DNA of 11,939 bases, from positions 1 through 11,939 of the forward strand of contig CAJXHQ010000040.1 of assembly GCA_913054485.1 (NCBI GenBank), given 5' to 3'. Position 1 is the stretch's first letter, and each line of letters opens with the position of its first letter. Below are positions 1 through 7,795 of the stretch, in pieces. Origin of the DNA: an uncultured Paracoccaceae bacterium. GTDB taxonomy: Bacteria; Pseudomonadota; Alphaproteobacteria; Rhodobacterales; Rhodobacteraceae. Position numbers and translations under genes: made by a program. The notes beneath the pieces are model-generated. The model was given only the letters and a program-made list of their open reading frames with translations. It was not told the DNA's origin and did no database searches.

Positions 1-123
1 TGTGCCGTCATTTGGAACGATCTTTTCGAATATTGACACGAAAAGGAATCTCCATCAAGGTCACTGTAATCCGGTTCCGGGCCCGCCGCCCGGATCCATT
101 TGCGAGTTAGGGAAGGATGCACG
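1..123 (+). promoter_or_regulatory. Leader region upstream of the catabolic operon, with a small inverted repeat
   Basis: No complete gene is visible here. A perfect 7-bp inverted repeat, TCCGGGC / GCCCGGA, lies at 76-82 and 88-94 with a 5-base loop. It has no T-run after it, so it could be a leader hairpin or a weak terminator of a gene to the left of the window. A TTGACA hexamer at 33-38 resembles a -35 box, but no convincing -10 box lies 16-18 bases downstream. GGAAGG at 111-116 is a good ribosome site for a GTG start at 124. Frame 1 reads through bases 1-33 to a TGA at 34-36, which might be the end of an upstream gene, but it is too short to identify. Confidence 0.4.
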
Positions 124-1374
124 GTGCCGATATCATTGTGGGACAAATCCGCGGCTGAGCCGGCCTATGAAAAGGCTGCGGATGTCGGCGGCACGTGTGA
201 TGTGGCCATCGTCGGAGGCGGTTTCACCGGGCTCTCGACCGCTCTGCATTGCGCTGAAAAAGGCCTGGACTGCCAGGTTCTGGAGGCGCATCACATCGGC
301 TATGGCGGCTCGGGCCGCAACGTCGGGCTGGTCAATGCCGGGCTCTGGCTGCCGCCGAAGGATGTGCACAGGCTGCTGGGACGCGAAAAGGGTGCCTCGC
401 TGGTGCAGACACTGGGCGATATGCCGGACTATGTGTTCTCGCTGATCGAGAAACACCAGATCCGCTGCGAGGCGCAGCGCAACGGCACCATTCATGCCGC
501 CCACTCCCCGAAAGGATTTGAAGAACTGCGCGGCCGCGCCGAAGAATGGCAGCGGCTGGGTGCGCCGGTGGATCTGCTGGATGCTGATCAGGCGGCTGAA
601 AAGACCGGCACCGGCAAGTTCTGCGGCGGTCTGCTGGACCGGCGTGCGGGCACCATCAACCCGATGGGCTATGTGCGCGGGCTGGCGCGGGCGGCAGACG
701 GTGCCGGGGCGAAGATCACCACCGGTGTCACGGTGCAAAACCTGTCCCGTCAGGGCGATAGCTGGGTGGTCAAGACCAACCGCGGCACAGTGACAGCGAA
801 GAAGGTTGTGATTGGCACCAATGCCTATTCGGATGATCTGTGGCCGGGGCTGAAGCAGACCTTCACCATGATCCATTTCTTTCAGGTCGCGACCGCGCCG
901 CTGGGCGACCGCGCAAGCCACATCCTGAAAGAGCGTCAGGGCCTGTGGGACACTGCACCTGTGATGTTCTCGCTGCGCCGGGATGATTTCGGGCGGCTGA
1001 TCATCGGCTCCATGGGGTCCGACCTCGGCGGGCTGTCGCGCCGCTGGGCGCGCACCAATCTGAAGCGGCTCTATCCGGAACTGGGCGATGTGCCTTTCGA
1101 AGACTCCTGGCACGGCCAGATCGCCATGACGCCGGACCACATGTTCCATATCCACCGGCTGGCCGAGGGGCTGTACACTCCCGTTGGCTACAACGGCCGC
1201 GGCATCACCACCGGCACCATGTTCGGCAAGGCTCTGTCCGAGTTGTTCACCGGTGCCAGCGAGGACGACCTGCCTGTGCCGGTCTCCGACCTCAAACCGG
1301 TAAGCAATAACACTCTGAAAACCGGTTTTTACCAGACGGCCTTTGCGGCCAACCAGCTGATCAAAAGTTTCTGA
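124..1374 (+). CDS. FAD-dependent amine/amino-acid oxidoreductase (DAO family, PuuB/DadA-like)
   Basis: The predicted protein has 416 residues and belongs to the FAD-dependent D-amino-acid oxidase fold family. It resembles gamma-glutamylputrescine and sarcosine oxidoreductases, which oxidise a C-N bond to an imine that hydrolyses to an aldehyde or keto acid. Visible motifs are the Rossmann dinucleotide motif VGGGFTG at about residues 30-36, the acidic ribose-binding residue E54 (VLEA), the family block GYGGSGRNVGLVNAG at about 59-73, and a C-terminal GYNGRGI block that closes over the flavin. There is no signal peptide or membrane segment, so it should be cytoplasmic. I chose GTG at 124 because GGAAGG sits 7 bases upstream; an in-frame TTG at 100 would add eight residues but lacks such a site. 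It is the first gene of the operon, 15 bases before hyuA. The exact amine substrate is unknown; a role on the product of the HyuAB step is inferred from context. Confidence 0.88.
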   Translation: MPISLWDKSAAEPAYEKAADVGGTCDVAIVGGGFTGLSTALHCAEKGLDCQVLEAHHIGYGGSGRNVGLVNAGLWLPPKDVHRLLGREKGASLVQTLGDMPDYVFSLIEKHQIRCEAQRNGTIHAAHSPKGFEELRGRAEEWQRLGAPVDLLDADQAAEKTGTGKFCGGLLDRRAGTINPMGYVRGLARAADGAGAKITTGVTVQNLSRQGDSWVVKTNRGTVTAKKVVIGTNAYSDDLWPGLKQTFTMIHFFQVATAPLGDRASHILKERQGLWDTAPVMFSLRRDDFGRLIIGSMGSDLGGLSRRWARTNLKRLYPELGDVPFEDSWHGQIAMTPDHMFHIHRLAEGLYTPVGYNGRGITTGTMFGKALSELFTGASEDDLPVPVSDLKPVSNNTLKTGFYQTAFAANQLIKSF

Positions 1375-1389
1375 CGGCGAGGAAGAACA

Positions 1390-3477
1390 ATGCCTGATCC
1401 CCAGATCCGCGTCGGTGCCGACATCGGCGGCACTTTCACTGACATTGCCCTGCAGCATCCCGGCGGCATGAGCACCTCCAAGGTGCTGACCAACTATTCA
1501 CAGCCCGAACAGGCCATCCTGGACGGTATCATCAAGGCCGCAGGCCAGGCCGGCATTGCGCTGTCCGATATCGGCCAGGTGATCCATGGCACCACGCTGG
1601 TGACCAACGCGCTGATCGAACGGCGCGGCGCCAAGCTGGCGTTTCTGACCACCGAGGGCTTTCGCGACGTGGTCGAGATGCGGTCGGAAAACCGGTTCGA
1701 GCAGTATGACCTGAACCTGCAGCTGCCGCAGCCGCTGGTGGCGCGTCAGGACCGCTATACGCTGAATGAACGTGTCGCGGCCGATGGCGAGGTTCTGCTG
1801 CCGCTGGATCAGGGCGAGGTTGACGCCATGGTGCGATTGGTTCTGGCCGGCGGTTACGAGGCCGTCGCCATCGGCTTCATGCATGCCTATGCCAACCCGG
1901 CACACGAGGCGCAGATGGCGGAGGCGCTGAAAGCCGCAGCACCGGATCTTCCGGTCTCGGTTTCTTCTGTAATCTCACCGCAGATGCGCGAGTTTGAACG
2001 CTTCAACACGGTCATTGCCAATGCCTATGTGCAGCCGCAGGTCGCCGATTACCTTGGCCGTCTGGTGACCCGCCTGCGCGAGCATGATGTTTCCGCCCCG
2101 GTCTTCATGATGCATTCCGGCGGCGGGCTGATCTCGGTCGAAACAGCAGCACAGGAGCCTGTACGCCTGTTGGAATCCGGCCCCGCGGGCGGGGCGATCT
2201 TTGTCGCCGATTTTGCTCTGGCGCATGGTCTGGACAAGGTGCTCTCCTTCGATATGGGCGGCACCACGGCCAAGATCTGCCTGATCGAAGACGGCACGCC
2301 CAAAACCGCCAATACGTTTGAGGTCGCCCGCACCTACCGCTTCAAGAAGGGCTCCGGCATGCCGGTCTCCACGCCCGTGGTGGAGATGGTTGAAATCGGC
2401 GCCGGCGGCGGCTCCATCGCATCCGTGGACGCCATGGGCCGCATTCAGGTGGGCCCGCGTTCGGCGGCGTCCGAACCCGGCCCCGCCTGCTATCAGCGCG
2501 GCGGTGAAGAGCCGACCGTGACGGACGCGAACCTCGCGCTTGGCCGGGTGGACCCGGATAATTTCGCAGGCGGCGCGATCCCCCTGTCGCTGGACAATGC
2601 GCAGACCGCCCTTGCCGCGCGCCTTGGCGATCCGCTGGGTCTGGACCCGTCGCAGGCTGCCTTTGGCGTCACTGAAATGGTGGATGAAAACATGGCCAAT
2701 GCCGCCCGCGTCCACACGGTGGAAAATGGCCGCGACATCGAACATTTCACCATGATCGCCTTTGGCGGCGGCGCGCCGCTGCATGCCTGCCGCCAGTGCG
2801 AGAAACTGGGCATCAACGCGCTGATCATCCCGCCGGGAGCCGGCGTCGGATCGGCCATCGGCTTCCTGAAGGCGCCGTTCAGCTATGAAGCCTCGCGCGG
2901 GCTGTTCCAGCGTCAGGATGATTTTGACGCGGCATCGGTGAATGCCGCCCTGAAAGAGCTGGAAGACGAAGCCCGCAGCTTTGTCTCCGAAGGGGCAGGG
3001 GAGGCTGAGACCACGGTCAAGCTCACCGCCTTCATGCGCTATGCGGGACAGGGCTGGGAAATCCCGGTTGTTCTGCCTTACCGCGACTTCACGGACGCTG
3101 ATAAGCCGGCGCTGCTGGAGGGCTTTGAAACCTCTTACCGCAACCTCTTCGGCCGGATCATCGACGGGTTGGCGGTAGAGATCACCAATTGGTCGCTCAC
3201 CGTTGCCTCGGTTCTGCCGGAGGTTCCGCAGGCCGAACGCCACCTGACAGGTGCGGCGCTGGGGGGAGCCAAGACGCGGTCTTTCTTCGATGCCGCCCTG
3301 CGCAAAACGGTTGAGGCGCGCGAAGTTGAACGCGCCGCCATGACCCCCGGCGTTGTGATCGACGGCCCCGCCGTGGTCGTCGAGGACGAGACCAGCACAA
3401 TTGTCACCAGCGGCTACAGCGTCCTCGGTCAGGGCGACGGCAGCCTTCTTCTTCTGCGCAAGGGAGCAGCGGCATGA
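1390..3477 (+). CDS. hyuA: Hydantoinase/oxoprolinase subunit A (ATP-dependent cyclic-amide hydrolase)
   Basis: The 695-residue protein is a full-length HyuA-type subunit. The family forms the ATP-binding half of N-methylhydantoinase, 5-oxoprolinase and caprolactamase-like enzymes, which couple ATP hydrolysis to opening of a cyclic amide; acetone and acetophenone carboxylase subunits are relatives. Visible motifs are the N-terminal ASKHA phosphate loop DIGGTFTD (11-18), HGTTLVTNALIERRG (66-80), HSGGGLIS (242-249), SGPAGGA (263-269), the second phosphate loop FDMGGTTAK (287-295), GAGGGSIA (about 337-344) and FGGGAPLHA (about 458-466). The start is ATG at 1390, with CGAGGAAG just upstream. Its last codons overlap hyuB by ATGA at 3474-3477, which implies translational coupling of two subunits of one complex. 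No lesions are seen. The substrate cannot be assigned from sequence; a carboxylase relative remains possible. Confidence 0.92.
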   Translation: MPDPQIRVGADIGGTFTDIALQHPGGMSTSKVLTNYSQPEQAILDGIIKAAGQAGIALSDIGQVIHGTTLVTNALIERRGAKLAFLTTEGFRDVVEMRSENRFEQYDLNLQLPQPLVARQDRYTLNERVAADGEVLLPLDQGEVDAMVRLVLAGGYEAVAIGFMHAYANPAHEAQMAEALKAAAPDLPVSVSSVISPQMREFERFNTVIANAYVQPQVADYLGRLVTRLREHDVSAPVFMMHSGGGLISVETAAQEPVRLLESGPAGGAIFVADFALAHGLDKVLSFDMGGTTAKICLIEDGTPKTANTFEVARTYRFKKGSGMPVSTPVVEMVEIGAGGGSIASVDAMGRIQVGPRSAASEPGPACYQRGGEEPTVTDANLALGRVDPDNFAGGAIPLSLDNAQTALAARLGDPLGLDPSQAAFGVTEMVDENMANAARVHTVENGRDIEHFTMIAFGGGAPLHACRQCEKLGINALIIPPGAGVGSAIGFLKAPFSYEASRGLFQRQDDFDAASVNAALKELEDEARSFVSEGAGEAETTVKLTAFMRYAGQGWEIPVVLPYRDFTDADKPALLEGFETSYRNLFGRIIDGLAVEITNWSLTVASVLPEVPQAERHLTGAALGGAKTRSFFDAALRKTVEAREVERAAMTPGVVIDGPAVVVEDETSTIVTSGYSVLGQGDGSLLLLRKGAAA

Positions 3478-5120
3478 GCGCGTCAGCAATCGACTATCAG
3501 ATCATGTGGAACCGACTGATCGCGGTGGTGGAGGAACAGGCCACTACGCTGATACGCACCGCCTTCTCAACCTCCGTGCGCGAGGCCGGCGACCTGTCTG
3601 CAGGTCTGTTCGACCGGCAGGGGCGGATGATGGCGCAGGCCGTCACCGGCACGCCCGGCCATGTGAATGCCATGGCCGAAAGTGTCACGCATTTCGCCCG
3701 CGAGATCGGCGCGCAGAACACCTACGAAGGTGATGTTTTCATCACCAATGATCCCTGGCTTGGCACTGGTCATTTGCATGACATCACCGTGGTGACGCCG
3801 GTGTTCCGCAAATCTGTCCATATCGGGTATTTCGCCTGCACGGCGCATGTGGTGGACATCGGCGGGCGCGGCTTCGGCCCCGATGCCGGTGAGGTCTATG
3901 AGGAAGGCCTGCTGATCCCGATCATGAAATTCGCCGACCGCGGCGAGGTCAACACGCTTCTGGTGCAGATGATCCGCGCCAATGTGCGCACCCCCGACCA
4001 GACCGTGGGCGACATGTATTCGCTCGCCGCCTGTAACGAGGCCGGCGACCGCCGCTTGCAGGACATGATGGAGGAATTCTCCATCGACAATCTGGACGGG
4101 CTGTCCGACTTCATCATGGCCGCCTCGCGCAAGGCCACGCTGGAGGCCATCGCCAAGGTTCCGGACGGCACGTTCAAACACGCGATGACCGTCGACGGCT
4201 ACGACGCGCCGGTCGACATGAAGGTGACGCTGACCGTCGATGGGGGCAGCCTGAAAGCGGATTTTGCCGGCACCTCGGGGATGAGTAAATTCGGCGTCAA
4301 CGTACCGGAGGTCTACACCCGCGCCTATGCCTGCTACGGGCTCAAATGCGCGATTGCGCCGCAGGTTCCGAACAACTCTGGTTCCTTGGAGCCGTTTGAG
4401 ATCACCGCGCCTGAAGGCTGCATTCTGGCCGCCAAACGCCCGGCCCCTGTGTCCGTGCGACACGTGCTGGGCCATCTGGTGCCCGACGTGGTCCTGGGCG
4501 CGCTGCATCAGGCGCTACCGGGCACCGTGCCCGCCGAAGGTGCATCCGCACTGTGGAACATCCAGATCTCGGCCCGGGCCTCTGACCCGGACAGCGGGTT
4601 GCCCAACCGGGAAGTGCTGATGTTCAATTCAGGCGGCACCGGTGCGCGGCCCAGCCTGGACGGGCTGTCGGCGACAGCCTTCCCATCGGGTGTGAAAACC
4701 ATGAGCGTCGAGGCTACCGAACATGTCGGCCCGATCACCATTTGGCGCAAGGATCTGCGCGAAGGGTCCGGCGGGGCAGGCGAGTACCGCGGCGGCCTCG
4801 GCCAGACCATCGAGATCGAACCTAGGGCTGGCTACGGCTTCTTCTTCAACGCCATGTTCGACCGCATTGAAAACCCGGCCCGCGGCCGTGACGGCGGCGG
4901 GACAGGCGCGCCCGGCGGCGTGGCGCTGGCGGATGGCACCAAGCTGCGCAGCAAGGGCCGCCAGTGGATCGAGCCCGGCCAGCGGCTGCGGCTCAGCCTG
5001 CCCGGCGGCGGCGGCTATGGCGCGGCTGACGCCCGCGACACAGACAAGGTCCGCGCTGATCTCGCCGCCGGATACATCACAAAAGAACAAGCCAAGTCCG
5101 ACTACGGGCTGATTGACTGA
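3474..5120 (+). CDS. hyuB: Hydantoinase/oxoprolinase subunit B
   Basis: The 548-residue protein is a full-length HyuB-type partner of HyuA. In eukaryotic-type 5-oxoprolinase the two halves are fused; here they are separate. In this family the B subunit supplies the amide-opening half-site with bound metal. Visible motifs are FDRQGRMMAQ (46-55), GHVNAM (62-67), TNDPWLGTGHLHD (91-103), AHVVDIGG (124-131), with conserved His and Asp residues that are likely metal or substrate ligands, and the glycine-rich C-terminal block PGGGGYG (about 510-516) typical of the family end. The ATG at 3474 overlaps the hyuA stop (ATGA). The short-chain dehydrogenase follows after 15 bases. No signal peptide is seen, so the complex is expected to be cytoplasmic. 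Family assignment is firm; substrate is not. Confidence 0.92.
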   Translation: MSASAIDYQIMWNRLIAVVEEQATTLIRTAFSTSVREAGDLSAGLFDRQGRMMAQAVTGTPGHVNAMAESVTHFAREIGAQNTYEGDVFITNDPWLGTGHLHDITVVTPVFRKSVHIGYFACTAHVVDIGGRGFGPDAGEVYEEGLLIPIMKFADRGEVNTLLVQMIRANVRTPDQTVGDMYSLAACNEAGDRRLQDMMEEFSIDNLDGLSDFIMAASRKATLEAIAKVPDGTFKHAMTVDGYDAPVDMKVTLTVDGGSLKADFAGTSGMSKFGVNVPEVYTRAYACYGLKCAIAPQVPNNSGSLEPFEITAPEGCILAAKRPAPVSVRHVLGHLVPDVVLGALHQALPGTVPAEGASALWNIQISARASDPDSGLPNREVLMFNSGGTGARPSLDGLSATAFPSGVKTMSVEATEHVGPITIWRKDLREGSGGAGEYRGGLGQTIEIEPRAGYGFFFNAMFDRIENPARGRDGGGTGAPGGVALADGTKLRSKGRQWIEPGQRLRLSLPGGGGYGAADARDTDKVRADLAAGYITKEQAKSDYGLID

Positions 5121-5135
5121 ACGGAGACGCGAGAC

Positions 5136-5885
5136 ATGAGCGATCAACCCATTGCCCTGGTGACAGGTGCCGCGCAAGGCATCGGCTATGCCTGCGCCGA
5201 AGCCCTAAAAGAAGACGGCTACAATGTGATCCTGTCCGACATCAACGCCGAGGGCGTTGCGGCCGCGGCCGAGAAGCTGGGCGCTGCTGCCGGCATCATC
5301 TGCGACATGGGCGACACCGATGCCGTCACCGCCATATTCGACCGCATCGAAGAAGAATTCGGTCCCGTCGCAGCACTGGTCAACAACGCGGGCATCACCC
5401 TGCCAGGCGCTTTCCTCGACTATTCGCTGGATGACTTCCAAAAGGTGATCGGCGTCAACCTGACCGGCTTGTTCCACGCCACCCAGCGCGCCGCAAGAAC
5501 CATGGTCGCCAAGGGCATCAAAGGCTCCATCGTCAATATGTCCTCGATCAACGCGGTTGTCGCGATCGAAGCGATCCCGGCCTATTGCGCCTCCAAGGGC
5601 GGCGTGATGCAGCTGACCAAGACGGCGGCTCTGGCGCTGGCCAAACACGGCATCCGCGTCAACGCGGTCGGCCCCGGCTCCATCGACACCGAAATGATGG
5701 CCGGCGTGAACGCCAACCCGGAGGCGATGAAAATGGCGATGTCGCGCACGCCCATCGGCCGCATGGGCACCGCGCGTGAGATCGGCGACACCGTTGCCTT
5801 CCTGTCCTCCCCCAAGGCCAGCTACATCACCGGCGAGACAATCTACGTCGATGGTGGCCGCCTGGGCCTGAACTACACCTGCTGA
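5136..5885 (+). CDS. Short-chain dehydrogenase/reductase (classical SDR), probably NAD-dependent
   Basis: The 249-residue protein has normal length for a classical SDR. It shows the cofactor motif TGAAQGIG (10-17), an Asp after the second beta strand (VILSD, D35) that in this family favours NAD(H) over NADP(H), NNAG (83-86), and the catalytic tetrad N108, S137, Y150 and K154 (YCASK). The C-terminal block YITGETIYVDGG (230-241) is typical. The ATG at 5136 is preceded by GGAG at 5122-5125 and lies 15 bases after hyuB, so it is very probably in the same transcript. It should interconvert an alcohol and a carbonyl group on an intermediate of the pathway. The fold and catalysis are clear; the substrate is unknown. 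Confidence 0.9.
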   Translation: MSDQPIALVTGAAQGIGYACAEALKEDGYNVILSDINAEGVAAAAEKLGAAAGIICDMGDTDAVTAIFDRIEEEFGPVAALVNNAGITLPGAFLDYSLDDFQKVIGVNLTGLFHATQRAARTMVAKGIKGSIVNMSSINAVVAIEAIPAYCASKGGVMQLTKTAALALAKHGIRVNAVGPGSIDTEMMAGVNANPEAMKMAMSRTPIGRMGTAREIGDTVAFLSSPKASYITGETIYVDGGRLGLNYTC

Positions 5886-5894
5886 GGAACGCGC

Positions 5895-7366
5895 ATGTGC
5901 CGCTACGCCGACACATATGCCACATGGAAATCCGATCCGGTTGCCTTCTGGGAGGATGCCGCCAAAGGCATCGATTGGATCACCCCGGCAGAACAGGTCT
6001 TCAACCCGGATGCAGGCGCCCTCGGGCTCTGATTTGACGGGGCGGAATGCAACACCTGCTGGAGCTGCGTCGACCGCCATATGGAGGCGGGGCGGGGCGA
6101 CACGCCGGCGCTGATCTGGGATAGCCCGGTGACGGGCAGCCAGAAGACCTACAGCTTTTCAAAGGTTCTGGGTGATGTCGCGGCCCTTGCCGCAGACATG
6201 CGGGACAAGGGCGTCGTGAAGGGCGACCGTGTCGTCATCTACATGCCGATGGTGGCCGAGGCGGAATTTGCCATGCTGGCCTGCGCCCGTCTGGGTGCGG
6301 TGCACTCGGTGGTCTTCGGCGGCTTTGCTGCAAACGAGCTGGCGGTGCGCATCGACGATGCCGCGCCCAAGCTGATTATCTCGGCCTCCTGCGGGATCGA
6401 AACCAACCGGGTGATCGCCTATAAACCCCTGCTGGACAAGGCAATCGCGACAGCGGAGAGAAAACCTGCCGCCTGCATCATCCTGCAGCGCGACCGCCAA
6501 CCCTGCGAGCTGACCGCAGGGCGGGACGTGGACTATGCCGAGGCGGTGGCCGCGGCCAAAACCGCGGGCCTCGCTGCGCCTTGCGTCCCGGTGCTGGGGA
6601 CCGATCCGCTTTATATCCTCTATACTTCCGGCTCCACCGGCCAGCCCAAGGGCGTGGTGCGTGACAATGGCGCCAGATGGTCGCCCTGCGCTGGACGATG
6701 GAACATCACTATGGCCTGCAGCCGGGCGAGGTTTTCTGGGCAGCCTCGGATGTGGACTGGGTCGTGGGGCATTCCTACATCTGCTACGCGCCGCTGCTGA
6801 ACGGCTGCGGCTCGGGGATCTAAGAGGGCAAGCCGGTGGGCACGCCCGATGCCGGCGCTTTCTGGCGGGTCATTCAGGACCACAAAGTTGCGGCCATGTT
6901 CACCGCCCCCACCGCCTTCCGCGCGATCAAGAAGGAAGATCCGGAAGGCAAGCTGATTGGGCAATATGACCTCACGCATTTCCGCACGCTGTTCCTGGCC
7001 GGCGAACGGTCCGACCCCGGCACCATCAAATGGGCCGAAGCCAAGCTGGACCGGCCAGTGATTGACCACTGGTGGCAGACCGAAACCGGCTGGGCGATCT
7101 CCGGCAACCCGGTGGGGCTGGGGGCATTTGCGGTGAAATACGGCTCCCCCGGCAAGCCGATGCCGGGCTATGACGTGCAGGTTCTGGATGACGGCGGCAA
7201 CCCGGTGTCACCGGGCACGCTGGGCAATATCGTGGTGAAACTGCCGCTGCCGCCCAGCTGCTTTCCGACGCTGTGGAATGCGCCCGACCGCTTCCTCAGC
7301 GCCTATTTCGAGGAATTTCCCGGCTATTACGCCACCTCGGACGCCGGCATCATCGACGAGGAAGGC
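5895..7366 (+). pseudogene. prpE: Propionyl-CoA synthetase, disrupted and 3'-truncated
   Basis: Translation in two frames gives an almost continuous PrpE-like acyl-CoA synthetase, an enzyme that activates propionate or another short acid with ATP and CoA. The start is ATG at 5895 with GAGGA at 5884-5888, 9 bases after the dehydrogenase stop. Codon 46 is TGA (6030-6032), where I recall relatives having Trp. The protein continues through the AMP-binding signature YTSGSTGQPKG (6621-6653). One base is missing at about 6671-6677, where GGHM is expected, so the sequence moves to another frame. That frame has TAA at 6821-6823 in place of an aromatic residue before EGKPVGTPDAG, then WWQTETGW at 7070-7093. 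Similarity ends at DEEG (7355-7366), about 490 residues in, where the family usually runs to about 630. The C-terminal lid domain is absent. With four separate lesions it cannot make an active enzyme. Confidence 0.9.
7359..7366. other. Rearrangement junction between prpE and aapM remnants
   Basis: Reading rightwards, the PrpE frame still fits its family at DEEG, ending at 7366. Reading leftwards on the other strand, the AapM frame still fits at GLP, ending at 7359. The eight bases AGGAAGGC therefore serve both genes, and beyond them each similarity stops. This is what a deletion or inversion through short shared sequence would leave. No transposase, integrase or insertion-sequence end is visible at the junction. 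The expected family residues on both sides are from memory, so the exact edge may be off by a few bases. Confidence 0.65.
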
Positions 7367-7794
7367 CGAGCAAGCTGCCCTCCATCAGCAGATAATAGGC
7401 GGCAAATCCAGTGACCCAGAGCAGTGTCAGCCGCTTGGCGCTCCACATGGCAGGCCAGCAGGAGGCCACGACAGTGGCAACAATGGCGAAGAAGGCCAGG
7501 GTGGACCGCCAGTGCAGCTCGTAAGGGTAGAGCCCGAACAGCCCCAGCCGGTGCCGCGCGGCAATCACCGACCAGCAGGCGCCGGCGGCGTCGGGGCAGG
7601 CGGCGGATTGCTCCGCCCCCCCAGACCGCGCCCAGGAAAGCCCAGTCGATAAGCTGCCAGGTGAGCCAGGCCAGGATGGCAAAGATCACCAGATTCACCA
7701 CCGCCATCGACGGTGTTGCAATCACCCGCTTGCGCAACACGGCCGAGGCCTTGTCGCCCCAAGAGGCATTGGGAAGTGCAGAGGTTCCAGCCAT
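7359..7794 (-). pseudogene. aapM: General L-amino-acid ABC transporter permease, 5' fragment with frameshift
   Basis: The fragment encodes the first 145 or so residues of an AapM/BztC-like inner-membrane permease, a protein that normally has roughly 380-430 residues. The ATG is at 7794-7792, one base after the aapQ stop, so the two were translated as a unit. The first frame has a hydrophobic segment (FAILAWLTWQLIDWAFLG) and is then lost at a run of seven G on the coding strand (plus-strand C run at 7616-7622). Removing one G restores GAEQSAACPDAAGACWSVI and the following membrane segments, up to the join with prpE. The periplasmic stretch around ACWSVIAAR and YPYELHWR is typical of the family. 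The membrane-spanning core and the EAA loop that contacts the ATPase are gone, so no function is expected. Confidence 0.85.
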
Positions 7795-7795
7795 G

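Noticed and set aside
133..1458. Long - strand open frame (441 codons) opposite the amine oxidase gene
   Set aside because: It mirrors the codon structure of a clear FAD-enzyme gene, its translation has no family motif, and high GC explains the lack of stops.
1975..3489. 504-codon - strand open frame opposite hyuA
   Set aside because: Antisense shadow of an intact conserved gene; no motifs and an Arg/Gly/Ala/His-rich composition.
124..5885. Creatinine or N-methylhydantoin degradation as a firm assignment
   Set aside because: The required N-carbamoylsarcosine amidase is absent, and HyuAB sequences alone do not define the ring substrate.
6030..6032. TGA in prpE as a selenocysteine or recoded codon
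   Set aside because: Relatives are expected to have Trp, not Cys, here; no SECIS-like element is evident, and the gene has three further lesions.
7359..7366. Insertion sequence or integrase-mediated origin of the junction
   Set aside because: No transposase remnant, terminal inverted repeat or target duplication can be seen around it.
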